Of a stretch of DNA of 59,246 nt, positions 18,293 to 26,802 are shown one piece after another. How positions within the stretch are numbered: position 1 is the first letter of the stretch; each line of letters starts with the position of its first letter. The stretch covers positions 1 through 59,246 of the forward strand of contig CANJLW010000026.1 in NCBI GenBank assembly GCA_947475245.1, given 5' to 3'. Under the pieces are notes generated by a model, which was given only the letters and a program-made list of their open reading frames with translations, did no database searches and was not told the DNA's origin. The position numbers and the translations under genes were made by a program. Source of the stretch: Acetobacteraceae bacterium. Lineage in GTDB: Bacteria > Pseudomonadota > Alphaproteobacteria > Acetobacterales > Acetobacteraceae.

Positions 18293-18354
18293 GGCTTGTT
18301 CGACAACAGTTGAATCGATCAACCGTGTTGAACAAGCCCTAACATATTGTTTTT
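18289..18354 (+). terminator. Long palindromic terminator overlapping the mfd stop codon
   Basis: A perfect 13-bp repeat (TTAGGGCTTGTTC at 18289-18301 and its complement at 18330-18342) encloses an inner GTTGA/TCAAC stem, giving one extended hairpin. A TTGTTTTT tract follows at 18347-18354, as expected of an intrinsic terminator for mfd. The arm includes the stop codon. The outer bases read TTAG and CTAA, which also resembles the ends of a small IS5-like palindromic remnant, but no transposase is present. Confidence 0.7.
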
Positions 18355-18416
18355 GAAGGAAAAATCGTCGACGTGCAGGCGCACTTATTTGTCGGCGTTG
18401 CCTTGGCGCCGCCCGA

Positions 18417-19817
18417 TTACGGCCAGACCGGTTGGTGATAGCCCAGCGCGACGGGGGGACGATCCCAGCGCGCGGGGGTTTCCGACATGCCGACGATCGG
18501 TGCCAGGAACTGAATCCGCCCGTCCGGTCCGGCCATGCTTGTGCTGAGCCGGGCGATGGTCTCGGGGGGCAGGTCTTCCGGCGCGCGACCATAGATCTCG
18601 GGGGCCAGGACGCCGCGATCGACGATCCAGCGGCCCGCTGTCGCCAGCGATGCGCGCACCATCCAGCTTCCGCCTTCCGTGGCGCGTCGAGCGAGCGCGA
18701 CCATGGCGCCATAGGCCAGCAGGTTGCCGCCGACGTAATCGATGGCGGATACCGGCATGTGCTTCGGGCCGGCGGCATCGCCGGAGGCATGGGCCATGCC
18801 GGTTGCCGCCTGCACGACGGTGTCATAACCGCGCCGGTTCTTCCACGGCCCGTCCTGTCCCCAGGCGTTCAGTGTCACATAGACGATGCCGGGCCGCAGT
18901 TCGGCGAGCGCTTCCGGGCCGAAGCCGCGTGCCGCGAGGGTGCCGGGACGGTAGGATTGGCTGAAGACGTCGCACGTGGCGGCCAGTTCGCGCAGGCGCG
19001 CGTGCTGATCCTGCTCTCGCAGATCCAGACGAGCGGAGAGTTTGCCGATGCCGGTGTCGAGGTCGAGGAGGCCGGAGTCGGCGAGGCCGATGCGGGTGAT
19101 TTTCAGCACGTCGGCCCCGTGTTCGGCGAGCGTGCGGGCGCAGGTCGGACCGGCGATGACGCGGGTCAGGTCAAGCACGCGAATGCCGCCGAGGGGGCGA
19201 TCGGAGGCGGGCAAAGGTTGCGGCGGGGCATCGCCGATCTTGACGATTTCGACGGCGGGCAGGGTGGCGACGGCATGGGCGTGCGGATGGCGCGCCCATT
19301 CTTCGTGCGTGCGGACAAACGACGCGCAGGCTCCGCCGCCATGCATGGCGGTTTCGAATTCCTCTCCGTCCCACTCGGCGATGGCGGATTTGACGGCGTC
19401 GTAGTCGTTGGGGACGCCGAGGATTTGCAGCGCGGCGTCGCGCAAATTGGGGAAATTGGCGTGCAGGAAGACCCAGCGGCCGTCGCGCGCCGGGTAGAAT
19501 TTCATCAGGGGCGCGAACTCCCGCTCGGGGTCGCGGCCTTCGAGCTTCATATAGCGGCTGCTGCGGAGCGAGACGGCGGCGGCGGCGACATCGACGCTGA
19601 CGGTTTGGCCGATCCCGGTGCGCAGGCGCCACAGTTCGGAGGCGGCGATCCCCGTGGCGGCGAGGACAGCGGCGCCGGCGGTGCCGATGCGGTAGCGTGT
19701 CGGCAGGATCGGGTCGTCACCGACGATGCGCGCGGTGTCGGCGAGGGATGCGGGCAGGTGTCCGAGTGCGAGCAGTTCCCGCAGCGCGGCGTAGGTCGGT
19801 CCGGCGGTGTCGGTCAT
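18417..19817 (-). CDS. CaiB/BaiF-type (family III) CoA transferase with rearranged halves
   Basis: A 466-residue protein of the formyl-CoA transferase superfamily (PF02515). Unusually the stretch that normally begins the protein, RVLDLTRVIAGP followed by AEHGADVLKI, is at about residues 213-240. The first 200 residues instead resemble the region usually found after it (GIGQTVSVDVAAAAVSLRSS, then FYPARDGRWVFLHAN). The later GYDTVVQAATGMA phrase corresponds to the region around the catalytic Asp. Variants of this length and order exist in proteobacteria. The enzyme should move CoA between carboxylic acids. It is convergent with mfd and has no catabolic neighbours in its operon. Substrate unknown. 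Confidence 0.85.
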   Translation of the reverse strand: MTDTAGPTYAALRELLALGHLPASLADTARIVGDDPILPTRYRIGTAGAAVLAATGIAASELWRLRTGIGQTVSVDVAAAAVSLRSSRYMKLEGRDPEREFAPLMKFYPARDGRWVFLHANFPNLRDAALQILGVPNDYDAVKSAIAEWDGEEFETAMHGGGACASFVRTHEEWARHPHAHAVATLPAVEIVKIGDAPPQPLPASDRPLGGIRVLDLTRVIAGPTCARTLAEHGADVLKITRIGLADSGLLDLDTGIGKLSARLDLREQDQHARLRELAATCDVFSQSYRPGTLAARGFGPEALAELRPGIVYVTLNAWGQDGPWKNRRGYDTVVQAATGMAHASGDAAGPKHMPVSAIDYVGGNLLAYGAMVALARRATEGGSWMVRASLATAGRWIVDRGVLAPEIYGRAPEDLPPETIARLSTSMAGPDGRIQFLAPIVGMSETPARWDRPPVALGYHQPVWP

Positions 19818-20011
19818 GTGCGGTGCCTCTCGATGGGGCCGGGGTTGCGTCGCGGAGAGTCGGAAAATTTTACAATGCTTGAATACTATTGCGGCGATGA
19901 CTCCGCAACCCGTTCAGCTTCTTCGCGATTTCTACATGGCATGATCCATGCATTGGGAGACAGCGGCTTGTTTGGGGGAACGGGCCGGCGTTGAGTTGGG
20001 GAGCTAATCCA

Positions 20012-20212
20012 ATGACGACTTCTTTAGGGTCGACAGATCCGACCATGCCCTCTGTCTGGGGGCCGCTGCTGCTTGCGCCCTTGGTTGCCGGACTGATCGG
20101 CTATGCGATCGACATCGCGCCGGACGAAGTCCGGACTCTGATGCTGATCTGGGTGTTCGGTTCGGTTCCGATGGGTATCGCGGTCGGCAGTCTTATTCTT
20201 GACAAAGAATAA
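20012..20212 (+). CDS. Small two-helix membrane protein, function unknown
   Basis: A 66-residue protein with two predicted membrane segments, WGPLLLAPLVAGLIGYAI near residues 15-32 and LMLIWVFGSVPMGIAVG near 43-60, and short polar ends. The ATG at 20012 is preferred over a TTG at 19991 because GGGGAGC lies about nine bases upstream. An AT-rich stretch with a TACAAT -10-like element lies near 19871-19876, so it may have its own promoter. No family is recognised. It stands alone on the plus strand, ending 4 bp before the stop of the convergent dnaE. Confidence 0.6.
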   Translation: MTTSLGSTDPTMPSVWGPLLLAPLVAGLIGYAIDIAPDEVRTLMLIWVFGSVPMGIAVGSLILDKE

Positions 20213-20216
20213 CTGG

Positions 20217-23200
20217 CTAGATTTCCTCGACCTGATCGATGCCGGGCAACATCTTCAGCGCCTCGGCTAATCGGGGCGTGACGCTGTAGCTGCCGGGCAA
20301 GGCGATCTCCACGCTCTGCGCGGTATCGAGGCGCGGCACCAGAATGACGCGGCCTCGGCCATTGCCTTCTTTCGACAGCAGGTCGCGGATATGCGGCACC
20401 GCCGCGGACTCCTTCAACCAGATGCGCACCGATGCGCCGGCCGACGCGGCGGCCTGATCCAACGAGACGACCTCGTGCGCCGTGATCCGCAAGGCGTCGC
20501 CTTCGATCTTCAGATCGGCGGTTACCAGCACGTTCGATCCCTGACCCAGCACATCGCGTGAGCGGCCGAGGACCTCACTGAAGCAGGTGACCTCGACGGA
20601 GCCGGAGGCGTCGGAAATCCGCACCCATGCCATGCGGCTGCCGGTCTTGGTGATCCGTTCCTTGGTCGCGACGACAGTGCCGGCGAGCTTGGCGCGGGTC
20701 AGTCCGGCCTGGGCGCGGGGTTCTATCTGGCTGGTGGAGATCACACCCAGTCGGCGCAGCGCCTGCGCGTAGGCGTCCAGCGGATGGGCGGTCAGATGGA
20801 AGCCGATCGATTCCGCCTCGAACGCCAGTCGCTCCAACGGCGGCCAGTCCTGGACGGTGGGCAGGCGCAGGGTTTCCGGCTTGCCGGTGCCGCCGAACAG
20901 GCCGATCTGTCCGCTTTCCTTTTCCTGCTGGTCGGCCTGGGCGCGCCGCAGGATGGTCTCCGCCGATGCGAAGACGCGGGCGCGGTTGGGTTCCATCGTG
21001 TCGAAGGCCCCGGCGCGCGCCAGGTTTTCGATCTGCATCCGGTTGATCTGACGCGGGTCCGCGCGGGTGGCGAAGTCGGTGATATCCGCGAAGGGGCGAT
21101 CGCCGCGGGCGGCCGACAGGGTCTGCATGGCGGCGAAGCCGACCTTCTTGACCGCGGCGAGCGCGTAGCGAATGGCCAGCTTGCCGTCATCTGTCCGTTC
21201 GACGGAGAAATCCGCGCGGGAGCGGTTGATGTCCGGCGGCAGGATACGGATATGGCTGCGCTCCGCCTCCTGCTTCAAGGCGGCCAGACGATCGGTGTTG
21301 CTGATCGCCAGACTCATGCAGGCGGCGATGAAGACTTCCGGGTGGTTCGCCTTCAGCCAGGCGGTCTGGTAGGCGACCAGGGCGTAGGCCGCCGCGTGGG
21401 ACTTGTTGAAGCCGTAATCGGCGAACTTCGCCATAAGGTCGAAGACTTCGGTCGCTTTCGCGGGATCGATGCCGCGCTTGATCGCGCCTTCGGTAAAGAT
21501 CGCGCGCTGGGCTTCCATTTCCGCCGCGATCTTCTTGCCCATGGCGCGTCGCAGCAGGTCGGCCCCGCCCAGCGAGTATCCCGCCATCTTCTGGGCGATC
21601 TGCATGACCTGTTCCTGATAGACCATGATGCCGTAGGTCTCGGACAGGATGTCGTGGATTTCCGGGTGCGGCGGCTCCCACTTCTCGCCGTGCTTGCGCC
21701 GGCAGTAATCGGGGATATTCGCCATCGGGCCGGGGCGATACAGCGCCACGGCGGCGATCAGATCCTCGAACCGGTCGGGCCGCATCTGGCGCAGCGTGTC
21801 GCGCATGCCCTGGCCTTCCATCTGGAAGACCCCGCCGGCGTCGCCGCGCGCCAGCATGTCGTAGGTTTTCTTGTCGTCGAGCGGCAGTCGTTCCAGATCC
21901 ACCGACACGCCCAATTCGGCCAGGAACCCTTCGGCGCGACGCAGAATCGTGAGTGTCGTCAGGCCCAGGAAGTCGAACTTCACGAGCCCGGCCTGCTCGA
22001 CATGCTTCATCGAATACTGGGTGACCAGGAAATCCGATTTCGGGTCCTTGTAGAGCGGGACCAGCTCGACCAGCGGGCGGTCGCCGATCACGACGCCGGC
22101 GGCGTGGGTGGATGCGTGGCGATACAATCCCTCAATCTGCAACGCGATTTCCAGCAAGCGAGCGATGCCTTCGTCTTCGTCGCGGAGGTCTCGGAGGCGG
22201 GATTCGCCGTCCACGGCCTGTTGCAGCGTGACCGGCTTGGCCGGATTGTTGGGGATCAGTTCCGCGACCTTGTTGACCTGGCCATAGGGCAGACCCAGGA
22301 CGCGCCCGACGTCGCGCACCGCGGCGCGGGCCTGCAACTTGCCGAAGGTAATGATCTGCGCGACGCGGTCGCTGCCGTACTCGTTGCGCACGTATTCGAT
22401 GACGCGGTCGCGCCCTTCCTGACAGAAATCGATGTCGAAGTCGGGCATCGATACGCGTTCCGGGTTCAGGAACCGTTCGAACAGCAGATTGAACTGCAAC
22501 GGGTCGAGATCGGTGATCGTCAAGGCCCAGGCCGCGACCGAACCCGCGCCCGATCCGCGACCGGGACCGACGGGAATGCCCTGGGATTTCGACCATTGGA
22601 TGAAGTCGGCGACGATCAGGAAGTAGCCGGAAAACCCCATCGACGCGATGACGTCGAGTTCGTACTGCAGCCGTTCGCGATACTTCGCGCGCTTTTCCGC
22701 ATCGGCGCCGACGGCGTCCATGCGACGCTCCAAGCCCTCATGCGCCATGGCGCGGACGGTTTCTTCCTCGGTCGCGCCTTCGCGCACCTTGGGGCACACC
22801 GGCAGCAGCGGCTTGCGCGTTTCCGCCATGATCGCGCAGCGACGCGCGATGGCCAGGGTGTTGTCGCAGGCTTCGGGCAGATCGGCGAACAGCGCGCGCA
22901 TCGTCGCGGCGGGTTTGAACCAATGTTCCGCGGTGACCCGGCGGCGGTCGCGTTCCGACAGCAAACGGCCCTCTGCTATGCACAGCAACGCGTCATGCGC
23001 TTCGTGCATCGACGGCTTGGCGAAATGGCAGTCATTGGTCGCGACCAGCGGTAGGCCCAGGGCATCGGCAAGGCCGATCATCCCCGGTTCGATCGCGCGG
23101 TCGATGTCCAGACCGTGGCGATGCAGCTCGATCGCCGTTCGGCCCGGAAAGGCCTCGTGCATCGCCGCCAGCATGCGTTCGGCTTCGGCTTTCTGCCCGT

Positions 23201-23636
23201 CCGCCAGCATGCGCCCGATCGGGCCGGTGGTGCCGCCGGTCAGCAGGATCAGTCCGGAGGCGCAGGCGGCGACGGTTTCGAACGATAGCTGCGGCTTCAG
23301 CGTCGGGTCGGTATCCAGGAACCCTTGCGAGGACAGGCGTTGCAGGTTGGCGAGGCCGACGGCGTCCTGTGCCAGGAGCACGATCGGGTCGGGAGACAGG
23401 CGCGGGTTGTCGGCCCGCGCGATCGCGATCTGGCAACCGACGATCGGCTGCACGCCCTTGGACACGCAATACTGGGAAAATTCGAGCGCCCCGAACAGGT
23501 TGCCGGTGTCGGTGATCGCCACGGCCGGCATGCCGGCTTCCCGCGCCATCGCCGCGAGCTTGTCCGGCTTGATCGCCCCTTCGCTGAGCGAGTAGGCGGA
23601 ATGGTTGCGCAGATGGATGAAATCGGCATGGGGCAT
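20217..23636 (-). CDS. dnaE: DNA polymerase III subunit alpha
   Basis: A 1139-residue replicative polymerase (DnaE1 type). The N-terminal PHP domain starts with HLRNHSAYSLSEG. The polymerase active site PDFDIDFCQEGRDRV falls at about residues 398-412 and carries two of the catalytic aspartates. Palm, fingers and tandem helix-hairpin-helix regions follow, and the C-terminal OB fold (from about 985) contains KTGSRMAWVRISDASGSVEV in family order. The length is normal for alphaproteobacteria. It synthesises both strands as the core of the replisome together with the chi subunit encoded upstream in this window. It is the last gene of a leftward run. Confidence 0.98.
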   Translation of the reverse strand: MPHADFIHLRNHSAYSLSEGAIKPDKLAAMAREAGMPAVAITDTGNLFGALEFSQYCVSKGVQPIVGCQIAIARADNPRLSPDPIVLLAQDAVGLANLQRLSSQGFLDTDPTLKPQLSFETVAACASGLILLTGGTTGPIGRMLADGQKAEAERMLAAMHEAFPGRTAIELHRHGLDIDRAIEPGMIGLADALGLPLVATNDCHFAKPSMHEAHDALLCIAEGRLLSERDRRRVTAEHWFKPAATMRALFADLPEACDNTLAIARRCAIMAETRKPLLPVCPKVREGATEEETVRAMAHEGLERRMDAVGADAEKRAKYRERLQYELDVIASMGFSGYFLIVADFIQWSKSQGIPVGPGRGSGAGSVAAWALTITDLDPLQFNLLFERFLNPERVSMPDFDIDFCQEGRDRVIEYVRNEYGSDRVAQIITFGKLQARAAVRDVGRVLGLPYGQVNKVAELIPNNPAKPVTLQQAVDGESRLRDLRDEDEGIARLLEIALQIEGLYRHASTHAAGVVIGDRPLVELVPLYKDPKSDFLVTQYSMKHVEQAGLVKFDFLGLTTLTILRRAEGFLAELGVSVDLERLPLDDKKTYDMLARGDAGGVFQMEGQGMRDTLRQMRPDRFEDLIAAVALYRPGPMANIPDYCRRKHGEKWEPPHPEIHDILSETYGIMVYQEQVMQIAQKMAGYSLGGADLLRRAMGKKIAAEMEAQRAIFTEGAIKRGIDPAKATEVFDLMAKFADYGFNKSHAAAYALVAYQTAWLKANHPEVFIAACMSLAISNTDRLAALKQEAERSHIRILPPDINRSRADFSVERTDDGKLAIRYALAAVKKVGFAAMQTLSAARGDRPFADITDFATRADPRQINRMQIENLARAGAFDTMEPNRARVFASAETILRRAQADQQEKESGQIGLFGGTGKPETLRLPTVQDWPPLERLAFEAESIGFHLTAHPLDAYAQALRRLGVISTSQIEPRAQAGLTRAKLAGTVVATKERITKTGSRMAWVRISDASGSVEVTCFSEVLGRSRDVLGQGSNVLVTADLKIEGDALRITAHEVVSLDQAAASAGASVRIWLKESAAVPHIRDLLSKEGNGRGRVILVPRLDTAQSVEIALPGSYSVTPRLAEALKMLPGIDQVEEI

Positions 23637-23706
23637 GCGCCTGTCTACCCGTTGCGCGCGAGTCTGGGAAAGCGTCGCGAGGGGAGGGGCGTCAGGCGGT
23701 ACTGCC

Positions 23707-23874
23707 CTACCACTGCTTGAAGACGATCCGCTTCTTGCGCTTCGGCTGGGGGATTTTGGTCATGCCGCCTTCGCGGTCAAGCTCGTGATCGATCAGCACC
23801 TGATAGACGCCGTCCTGCACGGTTTCGCCTTCGGACTCCGGCGGGGCGGGCGGTGTTTTGTCGGGGTCCGGCAT
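23707..23874 (-). CDS. Small hypothetical protein with proline-rich N-terminus and basic C-terminus
   Basis: A 55-residue reading frame from MPDPDKTPPAPPE to a strongly basic tail KRKKRIVFKQW. The ATG at 23874 is chosen over one at 23892 because GAGAG lies upstream of it. It contains no membrane segment or signal peptide. The middle, QDGVYQVLIDHELDREGG, looks like genuine coding sequence with acidic and hydrophobic alternation. It lies 70 bp upstream of dnaE on the same strand and could be cotranscribed. I do not recognise a family. The amphipathic Lys/Arg end could bind nucleic acid or another protein, but this is speculation. Confidence 0.5.
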   Translation of the reverse strand: MPDPDKTPPAPPESEGETVQDGVYQVLIDHELDREGGMTKIPQPKRKKRIVFKQW

Positions 23875-24000
23875 CGGGGTCTCTCGGTGCATGGGGTTGT
23901 CGCGCGCGGATTTGATCCGGGGAGGGCAAATGGGTCAGGGAGGCAACCCTATCCTAAGCGTCGGGTTTGCGCCAATCACCGCTGTGTATCCGTTGGATTT

Positions 24001-24654
24001 TCAGGGCTTCTGCCGCAAGAGTTGCGGCACGCGGCAATGTGGTCTCAGCCAGCCCATCTTGATCGGACAGAGCCATCCGAGCAGTTCCATCACCGCGCCA
24101 TATTCTTCCGATAGGTTCATTCGAAAAATCGGCTCGTGGTGCCAGATTCGATTCCGTAGATCAGCGATCCGTCTGGCGGATGCCGCCAAATCATACCGAG
24201 ACTTTTCCTCCGGCAGGCTCGGGAACGCGGCGCGTAAATGAGCGCTCCAGATCATCGAGTTGTACCGGGGCTGAAGCATGCCGACCCAGAACCCGAAAGA
24301 TAAATTCGCCACCACCTGACCTGTCACGCGCGGCTTCTTCCGGTTGTCGATCCGGCGCAAGGCGGTGTCGATATCGGCCTTTCGTTCACGGTCCGCGATC
24401 GACAAAAACGCAGGTGCGGACCACCAATCCGGAGAAAATTTTGCACACAGGGCGTGATTCACGGAATTGCGCAGCGCCACCTCTGCCCCTTGAATTGGGA
24501 GATGGAACGCCTCACCTATGTGGGCATTCCAGATATACAATCGTAATGCTCGGTCTTGATTGAACCCGGCGGCAGTAAGGTAAGTTCCCAATCGATCCGT
24601 GGAAATGGATCGACCTAATTTTTCAAAAAGCGTAATTTGCCTTTCTGAATTCAT
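24001..24654 (-). CDS. Abi-like HEPN-domain protein (abortive infection family)
   Basis: A 217-residue protein matching the Abi-like family (PF07751, AbiD/AbiF type). Visible family blocks are EVALRNSVNHAL (58-69) followed by SPDWW, SFGFWVGMLQPRY (119-131), SAHLRAAFP, and the C-terminal DLRNRIWHHEPIF (165-177). The last contains R-x4-H (Arg167, His172), the HEPN ribonuclease signature; a second R-x4-H is at 62-67. AbiD/F proteins block phage growth, presumably by RNA cleavage. Its base composition is visibly less GC-rich than dnaE and holC around it, with several AT-rich stretches such as at its 5' end, suggesting acquisition. It has no antitoxin-like or modification partner next to it. The defence role is inferred. 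Confidence 0.8.
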   Translation of the reverse strand: MNSERQITLFEKLGRSISTDRLGTYLTAAGFNQDRALRLYIWNAHIGEAFHLPIQGAEVALRNSVNHALCAKFSPDWWSAPAFLSIADRERKADIDTALRRIDNRKKPRVTGQVVANLSFGFWVGMLQPRYNSMIWSAHLRAAFPSLPEEKSRYDLAASARRIADLRNRIWHHEPIFRMNLSEEYGAVMELLGWLCPIKMGWLRPHCRVPQLLRQKP

Positions 24655-24719
24655 CGTGCTTTTCTACCAACGTGAGCCGGTAGTCGTCACTGGAAATCAT
24701 ACGACCCCGGACAGATAGG

Positions 24720-24760
24720 ACCCCGCGACAGCCGAAAGGCCCTCGCGGGGTTTCGCTTTT
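24720..24760 (+). terminator. Strong hairpin with T-rich tail on the plus strand, between holC and the Abi gene
   Basis: ACCCCGCGA at 24720-24728 pairs with TCGCGGGGT at 24743-24751, with an inner GCC-GAAA-GGC stem-loop, followed by TTTCGCTTTT. As drawn on the plus strand it is a classical intrinsic terminator with a GNRA loop. No plus-strand gene is upstream. On the minus strand it lies right after holC and could end pepA-holC transcripts, although the flank there is not T-rich. Confidence 0.65.
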
Positions 24761-24779
24761 CTGGAACAGTTACGAAGGC

Positions 24780-25226
24780 TCAGGCCTTCTTTTCCCAGCG
24801 CTGCGGACCCTGCTGCCAATAGGTCAGGGCGTGGCCCGCGGCCTTGGCGTCGCGCCAGCGTTGGCGGGCGGCGCCGACCGCGGCTTCGTCGTTGCCGTCG
24901 AACAGATCGAACACACGCTCGTAACCATCCAGCGTGCCTGCGTCAGCGCCGTCGACCAGGAACAGAAAGGTTGCGCCGTTGGGCGGCGCGGCCTCCACGC
25001 CCAGCCAGATCGGTTGCAGGTCGGGATCGCCGTCGGCGGCGGCGCCGTGCGGCAGCCAGGGAGGCTCCGGAGCCTCCCACAGCAGTTTGTCCAGCGCCGT
25101 GACGGTGGCGGCTTCCCGACACAGGACAAAGGCGCGCTTCTGGGCCGCCAGCGTGCGACCCAAAAGCTTCGGCAGTTCCCGGTCCAACCGCGTGCGGGTC
25201 AGATGATAGAACCCGATCTCCGCCAT
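24780..25226 (-). CDS. holC: DNA polymerase III subunit chi
   Basis: A 148-residue protein of the HolC family (PF04364), the clamp-loader accessory subunit that links psi to SSB. The N-terminus IGFYHLTRTRLDRELPKLL and the segments LDKLLWE, FLPHG-like WLPHG, PIWL and FLFVDGAD are in family order. It starts 7 bp after the stop of pepA, the standard pepA-holC pair, so it is most likely cotranscribed with pepA. Length is normal. A strong hairpin follows the stop. Confidence 0.95.
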   Translation of the reverse strand: MAEIGFYHLTRTRLDRELPKLLGRTLAAQKRAFVLCREAATVTALDKLLWEAPEPPWLPHGAAADGDPDLQPIWLGVEAAPPNGATFLFLVDGADAGTLDGYERVFDLFDGNDEAAVGAARQRWRDAKAAGHALTYWQQGPQRWEKKA

Positions 25227-25233
25227 CGTCGGT

Positions 25234-26715
25234 TCAGCCCTCGTAATGCTCCGCCACCAGGCGATCGAGCAGGCGGACGCCGAACGCGGTCGCGCCCTTG
25301 GGCGTCACGGGCCCGTCCTTGCCGCTCCACGCCATGCCGGCGATGTCCAGATGCACCCAGGGCTTGCCGTTGACAAAGCGCTGGATGAACTGCGCGGCGG
25401 TGATCGATCCGCCGGGACGGCCGCCGACGTTCTTCATGTCGGCGATATCGGACTTGATCTGCTTGTCATAGGCATCGTCGAGCGGCATGCGCCAAACGCG
25501 CTCACCCGTCGATTGGCCGACGGCATGCAGTTGGCCCGCCAGGGCATCGTCGTTGGAGAACAGACCGGCGTATTCGTGGCCGAGACCGATGATGATTGCG
25601 CCGGTCAGCGTGGCCAGATCGATCATGAACTTCGGATCGTACTTCTCCTGCGCATACCAAAGCACGTCGGCGAGCACGAGGCGGCCTTCGGCGTCGGTAT
25701 TGATCACCTCGATCGTCTGGCCGGAGTAGCTGGTGACGACGTCGCCGGGGCGTTGGGCGGACCCGGACGGCATGTTTTCCACCAGCCCGACGAGGCCGAT
25801 GGCGTCGACCTTGGCCTTACGCCCCGCGAGCGCGGCCATCAGGCCGATCACGGTGCCGGCCCCGGCCATGTCCCATTTCATGTCCTCCATGCCGCCGGCC
25901 GGCTTGATGCTGATGCCGCCGGTGTCGAAGGTGACGCCCTTGCCGACGAAGACCACGGGCTTTTCCTTGCCCTTCCGCCCGGTTCCCGTCGCGCCCAGCC
26001 AGTGCATCACGACCATGCGCGGTTCGTTCACGCTGCCCTGGCTGACGCCGAGCAGGGCACCGAAGCCGAGCTTGGTCATTTCCTTGGGGCCGAGGACTTC
26101 GACTTTCAGGCCGAGGTCGGAGAGCTTGCGGCAGCGATCGGCCATTTCGGCGGGGTGCAGGACGTTCGGCGGCTCACTGACGAGGTCGCGCGTGATAGCG
26201 ACGCCCTTGGCAACGGCGGCCTGGGTTTCCCACGCGGTTTTGGCGCGGGGGACTTCGCCGGTCAGGATGGTCAACTTCGCGAGCTTCGGCTTGTCCTCGG
26301 CCTTTTCCTTCGTGCGGTAGCGGTCGAAGCGGTAAGACCGCAGCACGCCGCCAAGGGCGAAGGCGGCGGCCTGCTCGCCCTTCAGCGCGCCGGTCGCGAC
26401 GGTCGCGGCGGGATCGCGCGACAAGGCGGCGACCGTCGACCCGCCGGCTTCTTCCAGGATGCGCGGGGTGATGTCGTCCGCCTTGCCCAGACCCACGGCG
26501 AGGATGCGGGACAATCCGGCGCCGGGTGCCAGAATCGCACAACTCTTCCCCTTACCCCCCTGAAATTCAGCCACCTCAAACGCTCGGCTGATCGCGCCTC
26601 CGGTTGCCTCGTCGGCCTGTTGCCACAGGCCGGACGGTGTTTCGCCCTCGGCGATCAAAAGGACGAGCGCCCCCGATTTGGGCAGGGTCGGTTTGGCGAA
26701 CGCGATATCGAGCAT
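25234..26715 (-). CDS. pepA: Leucyl (cytosol) aminopeptidase
   Basis: A 493-residue M17 metallopeptidase. The start MLDIAF at 26715 is chosen over an ATG at 26784 because the upstream residues do not resemble the family. The N-terminal macro-like domain occupies about 1-160. The catalytic domain carries VGKGVTFDTGGISIKP (257-272), with the zinc-binding Lys and Asp residues, and the M17 signature NTDAEGRL at 339-346. The catalytic residues are intact. It removes N-terminal residues from peptides as a hexamer in the cytoplasm, and in some bacteria also binds DNA. It heads the pepA-holC operon. Confidence 0.97.
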   Translation of the reverse strand: MLDIAFAKPTLPKSGALVLLIAEGETPSGLWQQADEATGGAISRAFEVAEFQGGKGKSCAILAPGAGLSRILAVGLGKADDITPRILEEAGGSTVAALSRDPAATVATGALKGEQAAAFALGGVLRSYRFDRYRTKEKAEDKPKLAKLTILTGEVPRAKTAWETQAAVAKGVAITRDLVSEPPNVLHPAEMADRCRKLSDLGLKVEVLGPKEMTKLGFGALLGVSQGSVNEPRMVVMHWLGATGTGRKGKEKPVVFVGKGVTFDTGGISIKPAGGMEDMKWDMAGAGTVIGLMAALAGRKAKVDAIGLVGLVENMPSGSAQRPGDVVTSYSGQTIEVINTDAEGRLVLADVLWYAQEKYDPKFMIDLATLTGAIIIGLGHEYAGLFSNDDALAGQLHAVGQSTGERVWRMPLDDAYDKQIKSDIADMKNVGGRPGGSITAAQFIQRFVNGKPWVHLDIAGMAWSGKDGPVTPKGATAFGVRLLDRLVAEHYEG

Positions 26716-26802
26716 GGCGGGGGGTCCCCAATGTGACGGTTGCCGAGATTGTAGACAGGCGGACTCGGGATTGCCATGCCCCACGCGCGGGTAGGCCGAT
26801 TG

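Noticed and set aside
15677-18826. A 1049-residue open frame antisense to mfd
   Set aside because: Long antisense frames are expected in GC-rich coding DNA. The translation is rich in Arg, His, Gln and Ala with no family features, while the opposite strand encodes an intact mfd.
20784-23054. A 756-residue open frame antisense to dnaE
   Set aside because: It mirrors the codon structure of dnaE, has no recognisable domain and has a shadow-like composition.
24655-24720. A tRNA fragment that might serve as attachment site beside the Abi gene
   Set aside because: No T-loop, anticodon stem or CCA end can be folded here, and no direct repeat flanks the gene.
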